The notes under the pieces are model-generated. The model worked only from the letters and a program-made list of their open reading frames with translations. It was not told the origin of the DNA and ran no database searches. The position numbers were made by a program, and so were the translations under genes. From Candidatus Hydrogenedentes bacterium CG07_land_8_20_14_0_80_42_17 (GTDB taxonomy: Bacteria; UBA8481), in NCBI GenBank assembly GCA_002780065.1, contig PEWQ01000095.1:1-24040 (forward strand): a stretch of 24,040 nt of DNA, given 5' to 3'. Positions 14,272-21,689 of the stretch are shown piece by piece (positions within the stretch are counted from its first letter, which is position 1; the number at the start of each line of letters is the position of its first letter).

Positions 14272-16884
14272 ATGTACGAAAAATTATTCAGGAATTTATT
14301 GTTTCGATCAGACATTGCAACTCGTATTGTTTATGCAACTGATTCATCATTGTTCAGATGCATGCCCGCCGGAGTTATATTTCCACGTTGCGAAGAAGAC
14401 ATTTTAGAGTCAGTTCGCATTGCTGGAGTGAACGGAATAAACGTTCTTGCGCGTGGAGCAGGAACGTCGCTTGCGGGGCAAGCTCTAACTTCAGGAATTA
14501 TTATTGACCTTTCGCGTTTTAATGAAATTGTCATAAACCCTGATAAAAAAACTGCATGTGTGAAACCATGCGCGGTGATTGATGAGATAGATCGCTTCTC
14601 GTCTCCATTTTCATTGTGCGTAGGACCGTCGCCTGCCTCGTCGAACAGAGCCACCATAGGAGGGCTTTTATCGAACAATGGTACGGGCGCGAGGTCGATT
14701 GTTTACGGTATGGCGTCGGACATTTTGCTTTCGGCTCGCGTTTTGTTATCTACCGGAGAGATTAGAACTTTTAGTCGCAACGATCTGGATCTCTCGAATC
14801 CTTTCGATTTATCTGTTGCAGAAGTTTTGAACTCTGTTCGAAATTCAAGCAGATGGCCGGCAACATGGCGCTCTGCTTCAGGACTAAATTTCAAAGCCGT
14901 TGATAAGTATAACTCATTGCTTCAGCTCTTCTGCGGCGCGGAAGGAAGCCTAGGAATAATTTTGGACGCAGAGATTGCTCTGGCCGAAAAGAAAGATAAA
15001 ACCTCGATTGCAATCTTTACTTTTGACGATCTTATTTCTGCGATGAAAATGGTCGAGCCGCTTCTTGAAACAAAACCGCTCGCGATTGAATTGATGGATA
15101 AAAAACTTATTGAGTTGGCGAAAAATAGTTCGAACTTTACTCCTGCATTTATCGACAAAATTCCTACCGCTCTGCTTGCTGTGGAATTTGAAGGCGAAAA
15201 AACAAAAGATTATATTGCAATGGGCGCGGAAAAGATTTTGCTCGACTCAAAAAGTCAGTTGGATCTTTGGCGGACAAGAAAAGAAGGACTGGGAATTTTG
15301 ATGTCATCGAGAAGTAAACGGAAGCCCGTGCCGTTTATTGAGGACTGCAGTGTGCCGGTTCGAGCTCTACCTGAATATGTTCAACGTCTTGATGAAATCA
15401 TAAAACGAAATGGAACCGAGAGCGCGTATTATGCTCACGCGTCGGCGGGATGCCTTCATATCAGGCCTATGCTCAATTTGCGAGATGAAGCAGACAGAAA
15501 ACGAATGAAAAATATAATGGCTGAAACGGTTGAACTGCTTATTGATTTGCGCGGTTCTTTGACAGGAGAGCACGGTGACGGCCGTTCAAAAAGTCCGTAT
15601 ATTGAACGCCTTTTCGGGAAAGAGATCACCGAGTCGTTTAAAAAAGTTAAACGTATTTTCGATCCAAACGGAACTTTTTCCGCTGCCGGCGAAGCAGGAA
15701 TGCGCATTGATTTACCATCAAAGAGTTTTAAAACTTTTCTTCGTTGGCCGGGCGAATTTTTTGAAGAAGTCGAGCGATGCAATGGAGAGGCCGCTTGTAA
15801 GAAGCTCGATGGGCTCATGTGCCCGTCTTATCAGGCTTCGAAAGATGAACGGTTATCGACTAGAGGCAGAGCAAATCTTTTACGCTCATGGCTTGCGGGC
15901 GAGAATGTCGAAGATGAATTGAAAGAGACTTTGTCGAAATGCCTTGCGTGTAGAGGCTGTTCATTTGAATGCCCTTCTCAAGTAGATATGGCTAGATTGA
16001 AGGCAGAGTTCCTCAATCATAGAGGTGCTGGAATTCGAGATATTTTCTTTTCGAATTTTGATACTCTTTCCAAAATCGGAAATGCTTTTGGAATTCCATT
16101 TCAGGGGATTGTGAAATCAGTTATCGGAATTCATGAAAAGATAAAGTTGACAGCTCCGGTTCAAAAAAGATTTTCCGATATCGTCCCATTGAAATATTCA
16201 GAAGACTGCGATGCGGTACTCTTCGTCGATACTCATATAGAATTTTACGAACCGAAAATAGGTGTTGCCTTAATGAAAATTGCGAAGATCCTGGGAATAA
16301 AAATTTCTCCTTTGCGCAGCGGATGCTGCGGCAGACCCGCTTTTTCAAGAGGAATGCTCGAAAAGGCAAAGAAACAGGCTGAAGGTATAAACCTTCCGGG
16401 CACACAGCCAATTATAGTTGTGGAGCCTTCATGCTTTTCTATGATGAAGGAAGATGCTCCAATGCTTTCCAAAAAGTGTGAGGAGATTTCAAAGCGGGTT
16501 ATATCTGTCGAAAGTTTTCTTATGCGATATTCCGATCGCATTGTAAAAAAGAGATTGAAGAATCGAATCAGTATTCTTTTTCATTCTCATTGCCATCAGA
16601 AAGCTTTGAAAGAAGAGGCTGGAAAAGAGCTTTTAAAGATTGCCGGCGATGTTGAGGAACTAGCTTGCGGGTGCTGTGGAATGGCAGGAACATTCGGCTA
16701 TGAAAAAGAAAATTACAATCTATCGCTTGCGATAGCGGAGAAAACTTTTTTACCTTCGATACGAAATTGGAGCGGAGATTACGTAGCAATATCAGGACGT
16801 TCATGCAGAGAGATGGCGCAGAGGACTGGGAAAGTCATTAAACATCCGATCGAGATTTTATTGGAAATGATGAGGGAGGAATAG
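14272..16884 (+). CDS. FAD-linked D-lactate/glycolate-type dehydrogenase with Fe-S and CCG domains
   Basis: An 870-residue membrane-associated oxidoreductase that unites a GlcD-like and a GlcF/GlpC-like half and oxidises a 2-hydroxyacid, most likely D-lactate. FAD-binding (PCMH) domain about 30-240: P..VIFPRCEEDI, RGAGTSLAGQ (61-70), TIGGLLSNNGTGARSIVYG (128-146). FAD-oxidase C-terminal domain to about 475: HASAGCLHIRP, GEHGDGRSK (432-440), FDPNG. Iron-sulfur region: C503, C509, MCPSY (C517), STRGRANLLR, then CLACRGCSFECP (C557, C560, C563, C567). Two cysteine-rich CCG motifs: GCCGRPAF (684-691) and HCHQK...CGCCGMAGTFGYE (773-811). Length is slightly below the 950 or so common in this family, mainly at the N-terminus. 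An aspartase remnant follows after three bases. Confidence 0.93.
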   Translation: MYEKLFRNLLFRSDIATRIVYATDSSLFRCMPAGVIFPRCEEDILESVRIAGVNGINVLARGAGTSLAGQALTSGIIIDLSRFNEIVINPDKKTACVKPCAVIDEIDRFSSPFSLCVGPSPASSNRATIGGLLSNNGTGARSIVYGMASDILLSARVLLSTGEIRTFSRNDLDLSNPFDLSVAEVLNSVRNSSRWPATWRSASGLNFKAVDKYNSLLQLFCGAEGSLGIILDAEIALAEKKDKTSIAIFTFDDLISAMKMVEPLLETKPLAIELMDKKLIELAKNSSNFTPAFIDKIPTALLAVEFEGEKTKDYIAMGAEKILLDSKSQLDLWRTRKEGLGILMSSRSKRKPVPFIEDCSVPVRALPEYVQRLDEIIKRNGTESAYYAHASAGCLHIRPMLNLRDEADRKRMKNIMAETVELLIDLRGSLTGEHGDGRSKSPYIERLFGKEITESFKKVKRIFDPNGTFSAAGEAGMRIDLPSKSFKTFLRWPGEFFEEVERCNGEAACKKLDGLMCPSYQASKDERLSTRGRANLLRSWLAGENVEDELKETLSKCLACRGCSFECPSQVDMARLKAEFLNHRGAGIRDIFFSNFDTLSKIGNAFGIPFQGIVKSVIGIHEKIKLTAPVQKRFSDIVPLKYSEDCDAVLFVDTHIEFYEPKIGVALMKIAKILGIKISPLRSGCCGRPAFSRGMLEKAKKQAEGINLPGTQPIIVVEPSCFSMMKEDAPMLSKKCEEISKRVISVESFLMRYSDRIVKKRLKNRISILFHSHCHQKALKEEAGKELLKIAGDVEELACGCCGMAGTFGYEKENYNLSLAIAEKTFLPSIRNWSGDYVAISGRSCREMAQRTGKVIKHPIEILLEMMREE

Positions 16885-16887
16885 AAA

Positions 16888-17236
16888 ATGAAGACTCGAA
16901 TTGAAAAAGATTTTTTGGGCGAAGTAGAGGTTCCATTCGAAAAATATTATTGAAGAGATAGAACTGTTGAGCTCTGCGTGTGAAAGTTTCGCTAAGTTTT
17001 GCGTAATGGGTTTGGAAGCAAGAAAAGATAATATAAAACGTCATTTGGAAGATTCGTTGATGACAGTCACAGCATTGACTCCGAAGCTAGGTTATGACCG
17101 CGCAGTTCAAGTTGCTATGACTGCTTTTGAAAAGAATATATCTTTGCGCGAAGCAGTTATTATTCTTGGTTTACTATCTGCTGAAGAATTCGATGATGCA
17201 GTTAAGTTTGAAAGAATGCTTGGCTATAAAAGATGA
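16888..17236 (+). pseudogene. aspA: Aspartate ammonia-lyase remnant with large internal deletion
   Basis: Aspartase converts aspartate to fumarate and ammonia. ATG 16888 with a GGGAGG ribosome binding site (16873-16878 region) starts MKTRIEKDFLGEVEVPFEKY, the exact N-terminal pattern of the aspartase/fumarase family, then stops at TGA 16951. A different frame continues from about 16943 as IIEEIELLSSACESFAKF, then CVMGLEARKDNIKRHLEDSL, VTALTPKLGYDRAVQVA and ISLREAVIILGLLSAEEFDD to TGA 17236, the normal C-terminus of the same family. Roughly 360 central residues, including the GSS catalytic loop, are gone and the junction is out of frame. The C-terminal piece has only a TTG (16967) as a possible start. 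The gene lay three bases behind the lactate dehydrogenase, so it was probably in its operon. Confidence 0.87.
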
Positions 17237-17386
17237 TTTTCAAAGATATTTTAGGATTATGTATCCTGCAAAAAGAAGAACTAGTGCAGGAGCAACTGCA
17301 TACTTATACCTTTTTGCTCTTCTGACATAATGCTGAAGATTTATAGCTACAATCACGATCTTGTTATCGGTTCGAAAAGAAAAAAC

Positions 17387-17441
17387 TTAACTTCTTTAAA
17401 AAAATTATGTAGTATCATCCGAAGTCGATCGTAACGGTCGA
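17387..17441 (+). promoter_or_regulatory. Promoter and 5' leader hairpin of the ytxH gene
   Basis: TTAACT (17387-17392), 17 bases, TAGTAT (17410-17415, 5/6); transcription would start near 17422. The leader holds TCGATCG-TAA-CGGTCGA (17425-17441), a 7-base stem with one G-U pair, then a strong GAGGAGG (17455-17461) six bases before ATG 17468. This is a leadered transcript, unlike several others here. Confidence 0.6.
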
Positions 17442-17467
17442 ATAACTCGAATCGAGGAGGCAGGAAA

Positions 17468-17797
17468 ATGGCAGAGAAGAAGAGCGGCATAGGCAGTGTC
17501 ATAAAAGATACTTTGCTTGTTGCTGGAGGAGCAGTTGCAGGAATAGTTGGCGGGCTTCTGTTCGCACCGCAGTCAGGTGAAAAGACGAGGCGTCAGATTG
17601 CAAGAAAAATCGAAGATACAAAGGATCAGGTTGTAGAACTTGGCGATGATATGAAGGAAAAAGCTATAGATGTTTCCAGAGACGTAAAGAAGAAGATTGA
17701 GTCGGGAACCGATTATGTTGTAGAGAAGAAGGATGCGCTAGTAGATACATTCTCCGGCAAGATTGGCGATCTGAAGAAAAAGTTTACAGGCAAATAA
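17468..17797 (+). CDS. YtxH-domain protein
   Basis: A 109-residue protein of the YtxH family, often general-stress related and membrane-anchored; exact function is not known. A single hydrophobic segment (about 14-32, DTLLVAGGAVAGIVGGLLFA) is followed by the family hallmark APQSGEKTRRQI and a long charged helix with heptad-like Lys/Asp/Val spacing (about 45-105), probably coiled coil. The ribosome binding site is strong and a sigma70-type promoter lies upstream. It precedes the secreted unknown gene by 16 bases, so both may be one unit. The 17237-17386 stretch before the promoter holds no gene. Confidence 0.9.
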   Translation: MAEKKSGIGSVIKDTLLVAGGAVAGIVGGLLFAPQSGEKTRRQIARKIEDTKDQVVELGDDMKEKAIDVSRDVKKKIESGTDYVVEKKDALVDTFSGKIGDLKKKFTGK

Positions 17798-17813
17798 ATT
17801 TAGCTTTTGGAGT

Positions 17814-18722
17814 GTGAATCGCTCTACGAATATTAATACGCGTTTTATTGTTGTTTTTTTTCTGAGTTTGTATTTTTTGTCTGCTGCTCCAGTGTGGAGC
17901 GATATTGAGATACGAAAAAGAGTTGAACGACCTGGCGAATTGCAGATTCTTCTTCCATACTCTAGAGAAAAGCGGGCAGTGAGATTGGAACTCAGTTTAT
18001 TTGCAGGGACTTGTGTTTCAGCGATTGCATCATGGAATCCTGGTGATAGAAATTTATCAGCTCGAATTTTGTCGCGTGTTAAAAATGACCGAGAGCTTTC
18101 AAATATTTACGGACAGAGTCCTATTGCAATGGGCGCGGCTGTTGATTCCGACGGCCTCCATGAAATAGTTCTGGAAGATGCGCGCGGCGGCGATACAGTT
18201 CTTCTCACAATACAAATTTCGTGGTCAGAAGCTTTGAAAGAAACGGCGCGGAAAATTAGAAATGTTCGGGAAGAAGCCGAACGCATTTTTTATTCATCGG
18301 ATACAACTCAGCAAAATCATTTAAATCGTATCGAATGGATTTCGTGGCCCGAAGGAGGAACGATATCTCGTAATGAACTCTTCGGAAAGGGATTGACGAT
18401 TCGTTTCGAACATGAACTTTCGGCTCTGCAATTCAGTCAGGGAATAAGACTTGAAATAGGTCTGACAGGGACTCAGCACGGTCTTACGCGATACGAAGAA
18501 GTTTTATTTACTCTTAAGCAGTCGGGCAAAGAATTATCTTTAAAACCGTCGACAACGCTGTTTGTTCCGAAGAACGTGCCTTTGAGAATCTATATCGACA
18601 GCGAGCTCATTCGGGATTTTGAGAGAGCTGGCTTAGACCTTGAAGGTTCGGGATTTAAACTCCCGAGCGGAGACGGAAGAGCCGGCGGAATTTTCAGATC
18701 TCAATTTTTTTTGAAGAATTAA
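17814..18722 (+). CDS. Secreted protein of unknown function
   Basis: A 302-residue protein that starts at GTG 17814. Residues 1-29 (FIVVFFLSLYFLSAAPVWS) form a signal peptide with probable cleavage after VWS or near it. The mature part is rich in beta-type segments (ELQILLPYSREKRAVRLELSL, TVLLTIQISW, GIRLEIGLTG, LRIYIDSELI) and has one helical stretch around 140-162 (EALKETARKIRNVREEAERI). I recognise no family. GGAG at 17807-17810 is too close to GTG to be a normal ribosome binding site, so the start is not certain. It is co-oriented with ytxH and ends in a four-base overlap with the convergent lipoprotein gene. Confidence 0.8.
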   Translation: MNRSTNINTRFIVVFFLSLYFLSAAPVWSDIEIRKRVERPGELQILLPYSREKRAVRLELSLFAGTCVSAIASWNPGDRNLSARILSRVKNDRELSNIYGQSPIAMGAAVDSDGLHEIVLEDARGGDTVLLTIQISWSEALKETARKIRNVREEAERIFYSSDTTQQNHLNRIEWISWPEGGTISRNELFGKGLTIRFEHELSALQFSQGIRLEIGLTGTQHGLTRYEEVLFTLKQSGKELSLKPSTTLFVPKNVPLRIYIDSELIRDFERAGLDLEGSGFKLPSGDGRAGGIFRSQFFLKN

Positions 18723-19222
18723 AAAAGCTCATCGCCGTTTTGCTGAATAAGTTTCCAATTGCCGTTTTCAAGAGTAAATTTAAGTTCTGTAATACCATCA
18801 GTCATTTCGTGTTCGCCACTGCTTCGATTTGCTCTTCCTCGCCGCCAATTTATGACTATTACACCTTCTTCATTTTCTACATTTATTCTCTGTGATAGCA
18901 AAGTATAAGAGTAGCCGTAAAATTCATTCAGACCGTTATCTATATTCATCTTCATCATATCGCGGGAAGGAACATATCGGTCGGAAACAAAATCTAAAAA
19001 AGAGAAAGAGTCTTCACGTTCGATGCATTGAGTCATAGAAAAAAATGTGTTCATTAAATTAGCCTCTGGGTTTTGAGTCTCTTGAATTGTCTTCGAGTTT
19101 GAATCAGAGCAGGCAGAGAGCAGAAACCCTAATAAGAAAATTGAGAGAAAAATAAATCTATTAATAAAGTTCTTAAATTGCTCGAAAGTGTCGATATGAC
19201 ACCTTTTTAAATCTCGACCCAT
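18719..19222 (-). CDS. Small lipoprotein of unknown function
   Basis: A 167-residue lipoprotein. The signal region FINRFIFLSIFLLGFLLSAC gives lipobox LSAC with Cys38. The mature domain (PEANLMNTFFSMTQCIEREDSFSFLDFVSDRYVPSR... to LEFKFTLENGNWKLIQ-like end) has the helix-helix-sheet order of NTF2/SnoaL-like folds, with the usual W-K-L-I ending; that fold is an inference from pattern only. ATG 19222 lies inside the Gfo/Idh gene, overlapping it by 16 bases, and is the only standard start before the signal peptide. Residues 5-12 (LKRCHIDT) are encoded by a dispersed repeat, so the N-terminus may have been created by insertion of that repeat. Confidence 0.8.
   Translation of the reverse strand: MGRDLKRCHIDTFEQFKNFINRFIFLSIFLLGFLLSACSDSNSKTIQETQNPEANLMNTFFSMTQCIEREDSFSFLDFVSDRYVPSRDMMKMNIDNGLNEFYGYSYTLLSQRINVENEEGVIVINWRRGRANRSSGEHEMTDGITELKFTLENGNWKLIQQNGDELF
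19185..19208 (-). repeat. Dispersed hairpin repeat at the 3' end of the Gfo/Idh gene
   Basis: Reading on the reverse strand: AAAAAGGTGTCATATCGACACTTT, here cited by position since only its halves need stating: AAAAAGGTGTC and GACACTTT pair as a stem with a bulged G and loop ATATC. A 24-base copy with two differences lies at 23686-23709. On the forward strand the stem is followed by CCTTTTT, so it could also work as a terminator in that direction. Confidence 0.65.
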
Positions 19223-20214
19223 CCGCCTTTACCTTTCAACGATTCAGTTAATGCATTAAGAATCTTGATAACTTTTGCACCGGAAAAACCGTCTGAAAGC
19301 GGTTTCTTGCGATCTCTGACGCATTCTATGAAATGCTTTGCCTCGTTCTTTAGAGGCTCAGCCGAGGGCAAGCGCGGAAGAAGAATGTCTCCAGTTTGAA
19401 TTGAAAGAAATTGGCCGTAGGTCGTGAACTGCTGGCGTTGAGTCTCAATCTTTCGGTCAAATATTTTCAGCTTTTCCGTTGCGGCTGTGTCGTCGATGAC
19501 TGCCATCTTTTCCGTTCCAATTACAGATAGCTCACGCACTTTTTGCGGGTCGAGCCATGAGACGTGTCCGTGAAAAATAATTCCATCCTGATACTTGATG
19601 GTATAGAAGACAACATCTTCGATCTCTTTTTGAAGAAAGGAAAAACCGACGGCTTGCACTGCTTCCGCATTCTTTCCAACGAGCCAGTTGCTGACGGCAA
19701 TATCATGCGGTGCGAGCGACCAGAGCGCATTTTCGCAGGAACGGACTATTCCGAGATTTACTCTTCTTGCGTAAAGATATCTGAGCGCGCCGAGCCCGCC
19801 TTCTCTGAGTCTTCGTTCGGTTTCAATGTAAGCCGGATGATACAGAAGAAGATGTCCGACCATTAAAACTCTTTCGTTTTTTTTCGCAAACTCGGAAAGC
19901 TGAATTGCCTCATCGTAATTTAGAGTGATAGGTTTTTCTACGAAGAGGTCTTTACCCGACTCTAGGACTTTCATTCCGAGTTCGAAGTGTGTCTCAGCCG
20001 GAGTTGCAAGAACAACTGCGTTTAAGTCTTCTCCAAGCATATTTTCGATAGAAGTGAAACGCTTTGCGTGAGGAGCAATTTTGCCTGCAAATTCCAAACG
20101 ATTAGCATCAGCATCCACGAGAGCGCTTACGCCTATTTCAGAAACCTCATTGAATGCTCTGACTAGATTAGGTCCCCAATATCCCAGTCCTACTACGGCA
20201 AGTTTTATAGTCAT
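19207..20214 (-). CDS. Gfo/Idh/MocA-family sugar oxidoreductase
   Basis: A 335-residue NAD(P)-dependent dehydrogenase acting on a sugar or nucleotide sugar. The Rossmann motif GLGYWGPNLVR (9-19), ATPAETHFELG (70-80), the catalytic EKP (93-95) and GHLLLYHPA (120-128) are standard; APHDIAV (168-174) carries the conserved His-Asp pair. The WlbA/WbpB-like sequence near the end (LPRLPSAEPLKNEAKHFIECV) is typical of UDP-sugar 3-dehydrogenases and related enzymes, so a role in surface-sugar synthesis is likely but the substrate is not shown. It is divergent from the phosphohexomutase gene across a 116-base spacer and overlaps the downstream lipoprotein gene. Confidence 0.93.
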   Translation of the reverse strand: MTIKLAVVGLGYWGPNLVRAFNEVSEIGVSALVDADANRLEFAGKIAPHAKRFTSIENMLGEDLNAVVLATPAETHFELGMKVLESGKDLFVEKPITLNYDEAIQLSEFAKKNERVLMVGHLLLYHPAYIETERRLREGGLGALRYLYARRVNLGIVRSCENALWSLAPHDIAVSNWLVGKNAEAVQAVGFSFLQKEIEDVVFYTIKYQDGIIFHGHVSWLDPQKVRELSVIGTEKMAVIDDTAATEKLKIFDRKIETQRQQFTTYGQFLSIQTGDILLPRLPSAEPLKNEAKHFIECVRDRKKPLSDGFSGAKVIKILNALTESLKGKGGWVEI

Positions 20215-20220
20215 ATAAAG

Positions 20221-20249
20221 AAATTAGTTTTTTATTTTGATTTGAGCAA
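20221..20249 (-). promoter_or_regulatory. Promoter for the Gfo/Idh gene, leaderless geometry
   Basis: On the reverse strand: TTGCTC (20249-20244), 17 bases, TAATTT (20226-20221), six bases, ATG 20214. The hexamers are weaker than in the other cases, but the spacing is identical. Confidence 0.45.
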
Positions 20250-20274
20250 GAGAAAAATCGTTGAAGGCTGAACA

Positions 20275-20303
20275 TTGAACGCAAAACACTTTCGGCATAG
20301 AAT
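20275..20303 (+). promoter_or_regulatory. Promoter for the phosphohexomutase gene
   Basis: TTGAAC (20275-20280), 17 bases, TAGAAT (20298-20303, 5/6). The start of transcription would be near 20310, and TTGGAG (20318-20323) provides a Shine-Dalgarno before ATG 20331. Confidence 0.65.
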
Positions 20304-20330
20304 CTGCATAAAAATAAATTGGAGTGAGAA

Positions 20331-21689
20331 ATGATTCCTAAGCATCCAAAACTTAAATTTTCTGAAGCCGGTCTTCGTGGAGTTGTAGGTGAAACGTTAT
20401 TGCCGCCGCTTGTTGCAGGCATTACCGGCGCATTTGCTAGAATGCTACCGGAAGGCGAAATAGCGGTTTGTAGAGATACAAGACTTTCAGGACCTGCACT
20501 TCTCGAACTTGTCGTATCGTCTTTACGATTGGCTGGACGAAATGTAATCAATTTAGGCGTATGCCCGGTTCCAACAATCGAATACTTTGTGAAGATTTCG
20601 AAACTTGCGGGTGGTATAGATGTGACTGCTTCCCACAATCCTGCCGAATGGAATGCTCTGAAGTTTATCGGCTCGGGAGGATATTTTTTGGATCGCGATG
20701 ATGCGAAGAAACTTGCTGAAATATTCGAGACAGGTTTTGAATGGACGAGCTATGATAAAGTTGGAACACGGAGAATTGAAGACTCGGCTATTGAGCTTCA
20801 TATTGAAAAGATTCTCGAAGCGGTTGATGTTGATTTAATTTCTTCTCGTAGATTTAAAGTTGCACTCGATTGCGTAAACGGCTCTGCGTCGAAAATGACT
20901 CCATTGCTTCTTAAAAAATTAGGATGCGAAGTGGTTTCAATTTATACCGAGTTGGATAAACCTTTTCCGCATCCTCCGGAACCGCGGCCTCAAAATCTTT
21001 CGGATCTCATAAAGCTTACAAAAGAATCCGGAGCCGACATCGGCTTTGCACAGGACCCTGATGCCGACAGGCTTGCTTTGGTGGCAAAGGACGGAGTTCC
21101 ACTTTCCGAAGAGTATACGCTTGCGCTTGCGACAGAGCATGTACTTTCAAAAAAACCGGGACGCCCGGTTGCAGTGAATCTTTCTACTTCGCGTATGATC
21201 GACGATATTGCAAAGCGGCACGGCTCCAAGGTTTATCGAACTGAGATTGGAGAGATAAATGTCTCTAAGTGTCTTCGCAGTATCGACGGAGCGATTGGCG
21301 GCGAAGGCAACGGCGGCGTGATGCTGCCGGAGGTTCACACTGCGAGGGATTCGTTTACCGGAATCGCATTGATACTCGAATTGATGGCAGAACGCAATCT
21401 GCCGATAAAAACCATAGCCGATGAAATTCCGGTTTATTGTATGGTGAAAGATAAAATCGATATTGCGCCGGAAAAAATTTCATCTGCAGTTCAAGCTGTC
21501 GAAGAAAATATTTCGAATGGCGCCGAGGCGAACAAGCGCGACGGAATAAAATTAAGCTGGAGCGACAGATGGCTCCACGTGCGAGGTTCGAATACCGAAC
21601 CGATTATTCGGATAATGGCTGAGGCTCCGACAGAATCTGATGCAAATGATTTAGTTATGCAAGCTCGCACTGTGATGAAGTTGAGATGA
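20331..21689 (+). CDS. Phosphohexomutase, phosphoglucosamine/phosphomannomutase type
   Basis: Interconverts hexose or hexosamine 6-phosphate and 1-phosphate for cell-envelope precursors. The 452-residue enzyme shows all four active-site elements: the phosphoserine loop TASHNP (99-104), the metal loop DPDADR (242-247), the sugar-specificity loop GGEGNGG (323-329) and the phosphate loop RGSNTEPIIR (418-427). The EGNGG specificity loop is seen in GlmM-like and bifunctional mutases; standard bacterial GlmM usually has GEQSGH, so substrate cannot be fixed. The start ATG has a good GGAG ribosome binding site. The last codons overlap the next gene by ATGA. Divergence from a sugar oxidoreductase supports a role in sugar biosynthesis. 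Confidence 0.93.
   Translation: MIPKHPKLKFSEAGLRGVVGETLLPPLVAGITGAFARMLPEGEIAVCRDTRLSGPALLELVVSSLRLAGRNVINLGVCPVPTIEYFVKISKLAGGIDVTASHNPAEWNALKFIGSGGYFLDRDDAKKLAEIFETGFEWTSYDKVGTRRIEDSAIELHIEKILEAVDVDLISSRRFKVALDCVNGSASKMTPLLLKKLGCEVVSIYTELDKPFPHPPEPRPQNLSDLIKLTKESGADIGFAQDPDADRLALVAKDGVPLSEEYTLALATEHVLSKKPGRPVAVNLSTSRMIDDIAKRHGSKVYRTEIGEINVSKCLRSIDGAIGGEGNGGVMLPEVHTARDSFTGIALILELMAERNLPIKTIADEIPVYCMVKDKIDIAPEKISSAVQAVEENISNGAEANKRDGIKLSWSDRWLHVRGSNTEPIIRIMAEAPTESDANDLVMQARTVMKLR

Noticed and set aside
14199-14342. An alternative upstream start for the lactate/glycolate dehydrogenase at ATG 14199.
   Set aside because: It is in another reading frame; the real frame starts at ATG 14272 directly behind a -10 box.
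19181-19210. An intrinsic terminator on the forward strand (stem followed by CCTTTTT).
   Set aside because: No forward gene ends there; the nearest forward gene ends at 18722 and the element is a repeat. Terminator function is possible but not supported.
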